Shown piece after piece: positions 21,210 to 31,821 of a stretch of 64,000 nucleotides of DNA. The notes under the pieces were generated by a model that was given only the letters and a program-made list of their open reading frames with translations, was not told the origin of the DNA and ran no database searches. The DNA is from Marsupella aquatica (Eukaryota > Marchantiophyta): contig OZ316893.1 of assembly GCA_973895155.1 (NCBI GenBank), forward strand, positions 28,024,001 through 28,088,000, given 5' to 3'. Position numbers and translations under genes: made by a program. How positions within the stretch are numbered: position 1 is the stretch's first letter; each line of letters begins with the position of its first letter.

Positions 21210-22798
21210 TAAAACAGACGGCACATGAGTTTCAAGAGCGACTCAAGGAAGAAGAGGAGGCAGCCCTGGCCAAGGAGAAGGATTTACCTCGGGAAGAATG
21301 GCCAGAGGACATCCGGCGGCTTGTAGAAGGACAAAGCAGCCCACCAATCACGATAGAAGAGATCCAAAAGGCAGCTTTGGAACAAAGGCCGCGGTGAGTG
21401 ATGCCGATGACTACTACTCACTCCACCTATGCGCAAGAAAGAGCCATGGAGTACGGGGAGATGTGTGGGGAACTTGCGCTCAGCATCTTTGGGGAGGAGT
21501 TGGAGCAAGGACCCTTTTTCTAGAGGGAGATGTTGGAAAAACGCTGATTGGAGGAAGCGGTGACTTTGGAGACTGAGGAGGAAGAAGGACAAGGTCATCC
21601 GACGGCTTAGGGAGAAGGAAGATGAGGCAGAAGACCTGAAGGCGGCCAAGAAAGCCCAAGATGAGCTACAGATTAAGCGGCATGAGCTAAACATCATGCA
21701 AGGGCAACTAGATACCGCTCAGTCTGATAATCAAATTATCAAGGATAAACTGACTCGGACCCAAGGGGAGTTGGCCGACGCGGTCAAGGAAAAGGAGAAG
21801 TGGAAGCGGGAGCTGAAGGGCACAAAGGAGGCCCACATAGCAACCAACAATCGGGCCATGGCGGAGACATAGAGGAAGGAGAGGGCGTTGAAGGGGGAGC
21901 TCGAGGATCTCCGCAGAGCCCTTGAACAGAAGGAGGCCGAGTTAGGGAGATCCTATCAAGGGATTATTGTGCTGCAGTAGGAGCTTGCATCCCTGACGGC
22001 CAGCTTCAAGGCCGACTTGCATGATAAGGACGACCAACTCGATCAGACTTACGCCAAGATGAACCAGATGGAGTCTGAGGTTGTAACGGAGCTCGACAAG
22101 GAGCTGAGAGCAACCCAAGAAGAGAGGGCTACCTTAAGAAAGGAATTGGAGGAAGCCCAGAAGGAGCTGGAGGAGGCGTGCAAGGACCTAGACAAAACGC
22201 AAGAGGAGTTGGAGGAAAGCACGAGGAAGATGGAGAACTTACAACGGCGGGCCGAAAACCAAACGGAGTGGCTGAAGAAACAAGCCGTAGTATTCAAGTG
22301 CTTAGCTTCATCAGTTCAAACTCCAATTGTGGCAACCAAGTTGCCAGGGGTAGTGCTGGCCGAGGGACAAGCTGCTACACTCGCACCAGTGTCGGAGTGG
22401 CAAGGGGAAGGGACCAGTTGCCGAACCAGGAAAGAAGAAGAAGCGGAAACCTTTTGGGTCAGGGAGCAACGCGGCTTCTCAAGCCACTGTGACCAAGGAG
22501 AACACGGCACCAACCTCAGGCAGGGTCACGGTAGAGGATTCAACTGTCCTGGAAGGCGGGGATGGCAAGGCCGAGGCCGGGACAATCATTGATGAAGCCG
22601 GGGTACCGGATCCACCACTAGAGCAGGCCGAGGAGGCTGTAGCCAAAGCTTAGGCCGAAGCCGAGGGTGGACCCGGTCAGGCCGCGGGAGAGTTGACTGG
22701 GTCTGGGGCAAATAAATCTGTTAGAGGACAGACCTATGGCAGTGGCTACGGAGGAAGCGTTGGGGGCGTCCATTGAGGATCAGCCACCACTACCATGA
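21210..22798 (+). pseudogene. Remnant of the LTR-encoded coiled-coil protein in the 3' LTR
   Basis: Aligns with 12,040-13,629 of the 5' LTR. Stretches such as LDKELRATQEERATLRKELE and MENLQRRAENQTEWLKKQA are readable, but frameshifts and stops (TGA near 21,397, TAGs near 21,521, 21,871 and 21,977) break it. The N-terminal half is deleted. Confidence 0.75.
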
Positions 22799-22986
22799 CG
22801 GTGGTGGAGGGCCGCTCCTTTTAAGGAGGGTGGACGTGGAGGGAGGAGACGTGAGTGGGCAAGGCGGGCGCAAATCTCTAAGTTTAGAAATTAGGATCAG
22901 GACCAAGAGGCGGCCTTGACACTTAGACTAGTGGGACTGCGGATCCACTGATAAGAGCAACACTTGTGCTCCTGCCTCGCTGTACA

Positions 22987-23339
22987 GGGTATAACCATTG
23001 TGACAGCAAACAGCAAATAGTTACTTGTAACAGCAAACGGGTGGTAAAACTTTTGGAATTTGTTGGGGAATTTTTTTTTGGGGAATTTTTTTGGGGGAAA
23101 AAATATTAAAAAAAAATTGTGAGTCGATATTTTTTTGGCTAGCGCTCGGAGCTAGTAATAGTATCGCCTTATACTAGCAAAAAATTGTCATGTTTTAAAT
23201 TATTTTGAAAATTGTGACTTTTAATGACACATTTTTAGATTGTCTAGTTTGCTCGTAACACTAAATTTTTGCTCGTAACAGGAATTTTTTTGCTCGTAAC
23301 AGTAAATTTGTTTGCTATTTGCTGTCACGGTGAAAACCC
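22987..23339. mobile_element. 353-bp Mutator-type MITE
   Basis: Ends GGGTATAACCATTGTGACAG and (reversed) GGGTTTTCACCGTGACAG, with 9-10 bp direct repeats tcgctgtaca on both sides (22,977-22,986 and 23,340-23,349). The uninterrupted LTR at ~13,810 has this site once. Subterminal tgctcgtaac units repeat three times at 23,268-23,302. The terminus is related to that of the Mutator-like fragment at 8,661. Confidence 0.85.
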
Positions 23340-23805
23340 TCGCTGTACATAGGTAGATTACAGTTAGGATAGATTAGGCTTACGCTGCAAGGAATTAGGC
23401 GGATCCACTGCTAGGATAAGTACCTGGACAGCGGGGAGTTCAGGGCCTTATTCTTTAGCAAGTTTTTAGTGCACCAGTAGGGTTGGGTTCAAGTAGTAAA
23501 AGAAGCTCTCGGTTAGTTATACAGTGACCCTTGTGTATATTCATGTTTCCTCATGCCTAAGAGCTTAATAGAGTTGGCCTCACGGCTTAGTTCGCAGATC
23601 TTGTGTATGAGAAGTACTGTTTGTATGGCAAGTGCATGGTATAACTCAGTCAGAAGGAGTCATTTTGCTATTTGTGTGTTGCATTAACTTGTTTGAAGAT
23701 TGCCCACATCAACCAAGAGAGAAGGAAAGTAAGCAAGGCAGTAAGAGTTGGATGTGTTGAGTTGAGAGAGGTCTTAGCGGCTAACCCAAGCCAATTGGGG
23801 ATCAT

Positions 23806-26800
23806 TGTGACATGGGAATGTATCACTTAACCGAATGCAGGTTCTAGATTAGGACTTATACGGTCATTAGGACCGTCGCCGTAGCGTAGAATAGCACGAA
23901 TAGTCGTCTTTGCCATTATGGATAGATTAGGAGTAGGTTAGTTGATTGAATGATTACAAATTAAGGAAGAGGATTATTACGCTCGACCAACGTACGGTGG
24001 CGGTGACAGAGTAAAAATCTGTTAGAAGAATCACGCTTGGACCGAGACGCCAACTTCAGCTCATTATCAACGACCAAAACAGCCTTGCCCGCTCATGCTC
24101 GAGCTCACCCTAGCACCTCCATAAGAGCGGAGTCGATAAGTGCTGTGGGCCATTTTCTCACTTCTACCTTTTGGAATTCGCGGACGTTGCCGTTCACTCT
24201 CGCCTTTTTCTCGAATCAAGCTGACCTTTACGAGGAGATTATCGAGGGATAAGAGCGGATTGTGGTGGGATTTTGTCAGGACGAGTAAGGCCTCCACCAG
24301 CAAGCGGACCAGCCGGGCGGGAACGTAGACTTGACAAACCAGACTACAAAGGTTAGTATGACCCTTACAACCTTGGGATTTTGGACCTTGTTTGGCGAGG
24401 TAGGTGCTAAGTTCTCCGAGACTTACTGGTACTCTTGCCCCGAGAAGCCGTTTACGAGCGAAGATACGCGAAGTTGGTGGCCAAGGTAGCACAGGTTAAC
24501 TATGAGAGGACAACCATCACCAAGGATTCCACTTACAATGAGCTATGGGATTACATCACCGAGCTATATATCAGTGAGGAAGGGTTCAGATCGGTGGCAG
24601 AGGTGATTCTTGAAGTTCCCGCGAAGTTCTTTAGGCTGAGGGGCAGCCAGAGACTGACTCCAGCGGAGTTTGACAAGATTCCGGGATACATTGACCAACA
24701 GATTGCAGCCGAGAAGCGTGAAGAAGACATCAGCAGACAACAGGGAGCGGCGCGTAACCTTACGTTCCTCGAGGAAAGCTCCAACGCCTTCAACTGGGAT
24801 ATGGCTACCCCGACACCATCCCCAGCCCCTCAGCCAATGACCACCGGCGTACCACCAAACCGGTCCCAAGTCCGTTCCGTAAACAACATCGAGTGTTCCT
24901 CAGGTTCCGAGCAGGTTAGTCCGCAACTTGAGTAGCGTTCGCGGAAGCGGGCAAGGACGACGCCGGCCCCCGAACCGACAAGGCAAATCAACGCCGCCCC
25001 TGCACTTGCCCCGGTGAACCCCCCGACCAACCAGACCCAACGACCCGCGGATAACCCAAAGTCTAACTTACTACAGGTAATCCGTGTCCCCGAGGTAGTC
25101 TAGATCGCGATCAAGAAACTCGACCACGTGGACTATCTCAAGGAGCATCATTTGGAGCAATTCGCTCACTTGCTATGGAGACCGTACGCAGCTGGGCCAA
25201 AGGAGATTTGTGAGTTCATCTCTAATTTCGACACGGACGCATCGACCACCAAGGTTGCAGGGCAGACCTTATCACTCACGGAGCATCGGCTAGCACAGAT
25301 TTTATGCCTATGGTGTCGGTTGAACTCCAAATTTGGGATAAGGAGTATACACCTCGACACTTCAAACCCGAGGGTAAGACAGACAACGGATACAAGTAGG
25401 GGTCATGCACCAACTTAATCTGTATGGAGCGGCTTAACTTCATACGGACTACCCTACACATGATTGAGCCACGATCCGAGATCTCCCTCTGCACGATCGT
25501 ACAGGTAGAACAGTACAAACAGCGGAACTGGGCCCAATTCTTTTACCGTAGGTTCTGGGGAGAGCTTAAGCGGGCTTAGGGAGGTATGGCTATCAGGGTT
25601 AAGACTTACTTGGGAAGTCATATCGCCATTATCCTTGCCTGGTACAAGGCACGGCGGGAGGCCAAGGGAAAGAATATGGCCACCTCAGCCCTGACTAATG
25701 TCACCCCCGCTCCGGAGGAGGCTACCTCGAGCGAGCGGACTACCTCACCTCGGGCAAACCCCAAACCGGAGGCCCCGACTAATACTCCTTCACCTCCCCA
25801 GGTTGAAATTCCGCCGCCCCCTTCCGTCGAGCCTCTGCTACCCCCGGTACAACCACCTCCAATCCCTCCACCACGTGAAGAAACCTTTCCCTCCCCATTT
25901 CAGACTACGGAGGAGCTCGCCGCCCCACCCAAGGAACCGCCGGTACCCGAGAGGATGGAGGACTACCAAGTAGCCCTGGGGACCATGGCCTACGACCTGG
26001 TCAAGAAGTTTAGTCAGACTCTGTCAGGGGAGCTGGCGACGTACATCGGACAACAAATCTCAGCGTACTTTCAACCAACCTTCTTCATGTTAGAGCACCA
26101 ACCACGGATCATAAGCCGCTTGGAGGAAGAACTCATGGCAAAGGGGAACGAGATCGGGCACCTCCAAATGTTGGTAGAACACCTCGAGGAGGAGGCCACT
26201 ACCCGTCGTGAGGAGTTAGCCCGCACCGTCGAACAGCGTGATGGACTAACCCAGGAGTTGAGTAGGGCGCAAACGGATCTCAAGAAGCTGGATGACACCG
26301 TGCTTCAATTGCGCTCAGAATCCTTGGCTCGGGTTACCAGCCTGACCAACCTCAACAAGCAATTCCTGCAGGCAGCTCAGCAGGTGGCTAGTCTCTCCGC
26401 CGAACGGGATAAATGGCTGGCGCATGACCAGCTCAACCTGGAGGTAGCATGGCTCCAAGTAGAGGCCAATGAGGCGGCAAACAAGGCAGAGGAGGCGGTA
26501 CGGGATAACAAGGCCTTGCAAGACCGCATTACTCTGCTCGTCCTCCAGCGGGCAAGACCTGGGCCCACCTCTGAGCAAGGCGGCTCGAGGTCTCGCCCCG
26601 ATAGGGGGACAAACCCTGGTCCGACCACAACACGCATGTAAGGGGTGGTTAGCGAAGGGTGGGAGCAGGCACCGCGCAAGGCAATTGAGTCAGCGGCATC
26701 TTTTTGATTAGGCTTAACGACATAATAGTTGTCATTAGGCGCCAATTAATGGCACAATAGGAAGAATTAGGACAACATCAGTTAGGATCAGCCGACGTAG

Positions 26801-27631
26801 GATAGAGTCCATCAACGGACTAGATTTTGGTCAGTAGACTTAGCTACTGCCACCCCAGTCAGCGCCCTTGCCGCCGACGGTCAACCGATCAGAGGAGTAC
26901 GGCCGGTTAGTCATAAGGTAGTTAGTCAGTAGGCATTACCCCGAAAGGTAGTATCTTCCGGTTCCTTTCCGCAACTGTAGTATTTAGGCCTCCCCTTCCA
27001 CTGTGGAGAGGGGAGAGAAGGCTTAGTTATCTCAGCGCAAGAAAAGGCAAGGCATGGGGAGTCCCGGCCTGAGCAGGGTCAGAGTACACTAAGGAGTGAG
27101 AGCCAGAGTCGAGCTTGTTGGGCAAGCACGGGGCGGGGCCTCGTGGAGACTGGGCATCGACTGCCGTTGGGCCTGCTGACCCCCTTAGAAGTCGAGTCAA
27201 CTATGTAAGTTGATTCTTTGCTGAGTGAATGTAGTCTTTTCCCCCTAATGTTTCCGCGAGTAACTGGTGTTGTGTGTATGCTTTGTCTGGGCAAAAGCGC
27301 CATTTCAAGGGACGTACCGGGTGTGGACTAATGGTAGGGATTGCCACCCATTGCATGTCACAAGGTTCTCTCGCGTCGATGGCTTCAAAGCCCCAAGCCG
27401 GGAGTTAGTCCGAGTCACTAACTGTGGAAATATTCCAACGGTGGAAAACAAATATACCTATGACCAGTACGAGTTGCGTAAGTATTATACCGGTCAGTAT
27501 ATTGACTTAGCCCGACTTAGGGCTAATCGAGGCCACTACACACCTCCTTGCCCGAACCCTCACCCCTACTGGTGGTCGAGGTTGCCCCATGGAACTAAAC
27601 TGGATTTAAGGCCCGGGTTAGGGGCGCAATA
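23806..27631 (+). mobile_element. Solo LTR (3.8 kb) of a second family, with coding capacity
   Basis: Inserted into the 3' LTR with a 5-bp target duplication atcat (23,801-23,805 and 27,632-27,636); the uninterrupted 5' LTR reads ggggatcattccgg here. It starts TGTGACATGG and ends GGCGCAATA, so the right terminus is not a clean CA. It holds no gag, RT or integrase but carries a protein frame related to the other LTR proteins, followed by an LTR-like promoter/leader zone (around 26,980-27,060). Confidence 0.7.
24435..26641 (+). pseudogene. PMD-like, Pro-rich, coiled-coil protein inside the solo LTR
   Basis: Three consecutive pieces. First, 24,435-24,935 (N-terminal helical block, TKDSTYNELWDYITELY), ended by a TAG that could be CAG. 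Second, 25,080-25,418 (PMD-like: YLKEHHLEQFAHLLW, TLSLTEHRLAQIL), after another TAG near 25,101. Third, 25,390-26,641 in a shifted frame (SCTNLICMERLNFIRTTLH, NWAQFFYRRFWGELKRA, a TAG near 25,577, then a Pro-rich linker from about 25,700 and a coiled coil with LTQELSRAQTDLKKLDD). Block order equals that of the LTR protein at 10,030-13,629, so they are distant homologues. At least one frameshift (near 25,320-25,380) and several nonsense codons make it non-functional. Confidence 0.6.
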
Positions 27632-27892
27632 ATCATTCCGGCTGCGCAATCCAAACATACCTAAAGGAAGACCAGGAGAGGAAGAAAAGGGAAGGCATAG
27701 AATAGGCCGGCTACTTATCTCATGACCCAATGAAGGATCTGTCCAGTATATGTGTGTAAAATGTTAGTAGAAGAGAGTTAGCAGCGTCCCATGCCGCTAA
27801 GCCGCAAAACCGGCCTCGCCGAGAGCGAAACCTACGGGAATCGGCTTGTGCAGGGGGTTTCTTGTGTTTAGGGAGCCATGGGACGCACCATA

Positions 27893-28040
27893 GTGTATGT
27901 GGTAATTGTTAGCTCGTATATCTCGGAAACTGATCAAGTTTCTTGTGGCCTTGGGTGCATAGATTGCCGAGGCTATATTGATTATTGTGCCCCGAGGGAA
28001 ACAAATAGATGCAGGGCCATTCCCTTCCTCAATATGGGTC
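27893..28040 (-). pseudogene. Copia protease / pre-integrase fragment
   Basis: Reads IEEGNGPASICFPRG, then the typical copia stretch IYAPKATRNLISFRDIRANN, ending at the gypsy LTR junction. Removing the MITE rejoins it with the copia frame to its right (ITGQTH). Confidence 0.8.
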
Positions 28041-28326
28041 CTTGGGGGGTTGACTATCAAAAATCTTAGGAACCACGTGCGATCCAAAATAGGTATTTTG
28101 GCAGATTTTAACTAAATTTTTAAAAAGCGTAGGAGACAAAAGAAGGTATTATAAACTCATGTTTATAGAATATTCTTTAATATATACCCTTTATAAAGTA
28201 AAATAGGTTATTAATATTGAAAATAGAGAATATTCCTAGAATATTTTCTTTATAAAATAGGTCTATTTATATTAGGCTAGGATCGCATGTGGTACCCTAA
28301 AATATACACTTAGTTAACCCCCCGAG
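28041..28326. mobile_element. 286-bp hAT-type MITE
   Basis: Flanked by the exact 8-bp duplication tatgggtc (28,033-28,040 and 28,327-28,334). Ends are cttggggggttgacta and, reversed, ctcggggggttaacta. The inverted similarity extends to gcgatcc about 40 bases in. The interior is AT-rich and non-coding. An 8-bp duplication fits a hAT-derived MITE. Confidence 0.85.
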
Positions 28327-28382
28327 TATGGGTCTGGCCTGTGATTGTAGTTATATATGGCTCTTTTGGATGCAATAATTGT

Positions 28383-29536
28383 TCAAAAGAAGTGCCAGTT
28401 TCTTAGATCAAGGTGAGCAACTTGTGTTTCGGGAAGGACTGCATCTTGTGTATAGGCATTTATATTCTCTTGGATCTCCATAAAATTTCCTTGTGCCTCA
28501 TATGTTTGCCTGTTAATACTTTCTTTATAGAGCTTAACTAAGTGTGCAAGAGCTCTACATTCTTTTTGTAAATGTCCTGTCATACCACATCGGAAACAAG
28601 AAGGTGTAGTGGACTTATCTCCTGGTTGTGTTGTGTAGCCTCTACCTCGATTCCATCCGCAACCTCCTCTTCTATTCCAAGTGGTGCCCCGAAGGGGTTC
28701 TTGGAATTCCGGTCGGTCTCCTCCTCTGCCTTTGTATCCTTGGTAACGTCCTCTTCAAATGGGTGTCCTCTGCTCCCCCTGAAACCTCCACGTCCTCGTC
28801 CCCTGAATCTTGAGGAGGATTCTATAAGGTGAGTTTCTGATCTGGGTGGAGGTGCCGCACTCCCTTGTGGTCTTGTCTTTGCATTATGTAGCAACAGTAT
28901 TTGATGCTTCTCAGCGAGGAGCATATGAGATATTAATTGAGAGTATCTCGTGAAATTCATGTTTCGATATTGAGAGGCAAGAACTATGTTAGTTACATGA
29001 AAAGTGGACAGAGTCTTTTTGATTTGCTCCGCATCGTCGACTGGATTTCCGCAAACTGCTAATTGGGAGGTAATGCGGAACAGTTCACTGTTATAACTTG
29101 CAATTGTGCTATAATCTTGTACTCGCAGATTTATCCAATGGTGGCAGGCAGTTGGAAGTGATGTCATCCGCATGTGATCGAATCATAATTGTAGTTCGTC
29201 CCATAGGACCCTTGGGTTGTAATGATTTAGATATTGAGTCTTAAGCGACTCAGCAAGATGGTGCGTGATAAGAATCAAGGCCTAAGCCTTCTGTTGCAAT
29301 GTAGTACCTGCATCAGTTAAGATTGTGTCCTGTAGGTTTTTAGATGCTAGATGTGCCTCCACATCTAAAGACCAAGACAAGTAATTTGCGCCATCGATCG
29401 CTTTAAAATGTAATTTTTCCATGATTGGTGGCTGCAACTGGATGCTTCGATGTTGGCTTGTAATAAAATTCTTTGATAATGCAATCGTTGTGGAGATGGT
29501 ATCATTCAAGTCTGGAGATAAGCTCACTGAGTTCAA
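28383..29536 (-). pseudogene. gag: Copia gag with zinc knuckle (two stops, one frameshift)
   Basis: From Met 29,536: gag start (MEKLHFKAIDGANYLSWSLD), then the capsid-like region (YNSELFRITSQLAVCG, MNFTRYSQLISHMLLAEKH) and an RGRGRGGFRGSRG basic tract. The TAG at 29,282-29,284 and a TGA about 102 bases further on are in frame, and each becomes Gln or Arg with one C. Near 28,590 the frame shifts; the knuckle CFRCGMTGHLQKEC (C-x2-C-x4-H-x4-C) is in the next frame. Packages element RNA in related elements; dead here. Confidence 0.85.
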
Positions 29537-29654
29537 ATCTGGAAATCAGCTCCAATCGAGGGAGAGGAAAATAAAAATAAAATTTATGAATAGTTCTGAA
29601 GTTCAACTTCACGCCATCAACCTCTGCCTAAAAAAATTTTGTCCCATACATCAG

Positions 29655-29669
29655 CTCGTGCTGATAATA
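29655..29669 (-). other. Copia primer-binding site
   Basis: Reversed it reads tattatcagcacgag, directly after the LTR end ...GCGAAACA. TTATCAGCACGAG is a usual copia primer site. Confidence 0.8.
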
Positions 29670-29833
29670 TGTTTCGCTCTATATATTCATCAACATCCAT
29701 CCTTCTTCTATTACAAATGTAAATGTATATATGGGTTACAATTGAGGGGCAGTTGGGTAACTGTCCTAACCTCTAAGGGTTACTTAGCGTGTAATGTAAT
29801 GGTCACTTAGAGTGTAATCTAGATGTTATAACA
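29670..29833 (-). repeat. 164-bp copia 5' LTR
   Basis: Reversed, starts TGTTATAACATCTAG and ends GAGCGAAACA, with a TATA-like tatatata before the end. Short LTRs are usual for several copia lineages. Confidence 0.8.
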
Positions 29834-30527
29834 GTCTAAGAGTTTTTGAGAGCATTACAACAAAGCATTATTTAATAAGTGAGCCTTCCCATGACTATAT
29901 GACCTCCAATATGCCAACATTAATGGCTTCCAATATGACAGCATGAGTGACCCCACTTTTAGTCATTCAGATGAAGCACCATTTAATTCACAAATGACTC
30001 AATGAACTCCCTTGTACCTCCAAAGAGAACCCCCCCAATAGCCTTTGTAAAGACCACATTTCCAGTCATTTGGTACTTCTGACCTCTAGTATGACAACCA
30101 AGATGACCCTAATTTTAGGTGTTTTCATTAACGACACACCATGAGGGACCTCTCTAATGGGGGTTTGTATGGTGCGAGGAAACAGGAGAAATTGATAGCG
30201 AGGTTAATGTTTGCTAGCGAGGTAAGAGTGGCAGATTGGGAGGATAGTGAGATTTCTACAACAGAAATGAATCTTTTTCTAGAATGGGATCACTCCATTT
30301 TATGTCTAGCGAGGTCGCTAGCCTTCAATCACTACAAACCATATGAATATACACAAGCAAGTAAAACACCAGGCGGATATGAAAAGGCATAGTGAATGAA
30401 TGAACTCACATTTCAAAAATGTTTCAAAGTCATATTTCCAAAAAAAATACTGCCTCCAATACTTTGTCAAAATTGATAGTAAGTTTGAGTAAATAGTGTA
30501 GGGATATCCTTCTATTCCCTCAAAAAA
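29834..30527. other. No recognised gene
   Basis: AT-rich; a few related phrases recur (tgacctccaatatg, ggcttccaatatg, tgacctctagtatgac around 29,900-30,100). The frame 30,141-30,392 resembles nothing I know. Possibly downstream sequence of the minus-strand gene ending at 30,528. Confidence 0.5.
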
Positions 30528-31821
30528 TCAGAAGTCACTTGAATGACTTTCATCCGACTCTATATCATTCCTACTACTAGAATTGTTCTGGTCACTGCTG
30601 AAATCCCGATCAGTTGACTCAGCAGACTCAGCAGACTCATCAACATATTGCTTAACAAGGCATGCCTCATCGTCAACAAAAGGCAAGCAATATAAATTTT
30701 GTCTGGCGCCACGATGTGACCTACGACCTTTGCCTTCCCAGGTGACTACAAAAGCATTATCCGACTGAATTGCCGACTTCTCTGCATAGCAAGGCAGAGT
30801 AAACGTATTTTGAGGAGAAATAATGCAAGATTCTTCAATCTTCCTTCAAAGCCAAAATCTCTCTTCAGAAAACCAGTCGACACGAGTATCTCTGAAATCA
30901 GGAAAACAATCATAGCACTATGAATGAAATATCCAATCAAAAGACAATAGAAAGCTTCACTAGCCAATTGATTAAAGCAAAGGGATCTGGTATAAGCGAG
31001 AGGATCAGTACATTACTCCAGGTCAAATTCATCATCGCCATCTTTTGCATCAGGAACATTAGGAGCTCCATATCTTTGTTTTTTCCACTCTTTGATCCTG
31101 CAAGAGAAAATTCATCATTTGAATCAAACTCCTCCAATGTTTCAGTGAGGTCTTCAATTTTCTTGTGTCTCTCAAGAACACTCTTCAATGCCTTCTCTGC
31201 AACACCATGGAGAATATCCCTATCCTCGACCCCAACAATGAACCTCCCAGAGAGTTCTCCAGCTGAAAATGAACTACCGTCTCCAATATTCCAATCAAGC
31301 ACAATGTCTCTAGGCTTTGTGAGAAGCTCCATAACAGCCTGCATGAATCCAACAGACAACCGACAAGAACCGGAAAAAGCTAACTCTGCCCTGGTATCCC
31401 TTTTTGGATAACAAAGACTCAACATTGTCTTATGTGATGCATCTTCAGACGTTGCCAGAGGGACATACTTTGGGTCTTTTGGGATCTTCCCATTCAATTC
31501 AACTTGACAAATTAAAAGACATCCAGGCTTAAGTTGCAAACCTGGAAAAGAACAAAAAAACCTCAATTAGTGAATCCAGGAAGGCCAGCGAGATCGCTTT
31601 CAAAACAACACACTAAATCCTGAAATTTTCACTCAAATCTCACCTCAATGTTCATGTCTGGCATCCACATTGGGGACCCCAATAAAACATGGTACTTCCG
31701 AAGGTGTTTAAATTTGTTCCTTTGTTCAACAACAGAAACAATTTGCTTTGTGTGGTTAAATTCTCCACTGTGGAGAATGGCCACATACCCATCATCGGAC
31801 AACATGGACCTCATCACTCCA
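30528..31821 (-). CDS. DNA methyltransferase-like gene, 5' end lost, spliced
   Basis: Minus strand. Exon near 31,821-31,637 reads VMRSMLSDDGYVAILHSGEF and RKYHVLLGSPMW, ending at a GT donor. After acceptor ttttccag, exon ~31,544-31,100 reads GLQLKPGCLLICQVELNG and MELLTKPRDIVLDWNIGDGS. That matches the AdoMet motif I of beta-class N4/N6 DNA methyltransferases (VLDxFxGxGS) followed by GRFIVGVEDRD. Next come exon 31,097-31,017 (IKEWKKQRYGAPNV) and exon 30,891-30,528, joined in phase across a 125-bp intron. The last exon ends in an acidic Ser/Asp tail and carries one TGA (CTT-TGA-AGG). The frame between the second and third exons is not resolved. The catalytic DPPY-type motif would lie upstream, removed by the LTR inserted at 31,822. 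It would methylate DNA in the nucleus if intact. Confidence 0.5.

Larger units (their letters stand above)
9915..27892 (+). mobile_element. Ty3/gypsy retrotransposon with giant coding LTRs
   Basis: Order: 5' LTR (9,915-14,550), primer-binding site, gag-protease, RT-RNaseH-integrase, polypurine tract, 3' LTR (20,773-27,892, itself interrupted). Both LTRs start TGTGATGCCTAG; the 5' one ends CACCACA and the 3' one CACCATA. The integrase ends without an evident chromodomain, which fits a non-chromovirus (Tat/Athila-like) element. Flanking 5-mers (gggac left, gtgta right) do not match, so the ends may come from recombination or nested copies. At least four other LTR copies or fragments of the family lie in this window. 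Confidence 0.9.
20773..27892 (+). repeat. 3' LTR of the gypsy element, deleted and interrupted
   Basis: 20,773-21,007 matches the 5' LTR start, then jumps to sequence equivalent to ~11,855, a 1.7-kb deletion removing the PMD-like block of the LTR protein. The coiled-coil part (21,040-22,798) survives as frameshifted pieces. A MITE (22,987-23,339) and a solo LTR (23,806-27,631) are inserted, after which the LTR resumes and ends at 27,892 with CACCATA instead of CACCACA. Confidence 0.85.
27893..29833 (-). mobile_element. Truncated Ty1/copia retrotransposon
   Basis: On the minus strand: LTR (29,670-29,833), primer-binding site, gag, a CCHC knuckle and the start of the protease/pre-integrase region, cut at 27,892 by the gypsy 3' LTR. 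A 286-bp MITE interrupts it. Integrase and RT are absent from the window. Confidence 0.85.

Noticed and set aside
23806-27631. A complete second retrotransposon inside the gypsy 3' LTR
   Set aside because: No gag, protease, RT or integrase and no internal pair of direct terminal repeats; a solo LTR fits better.
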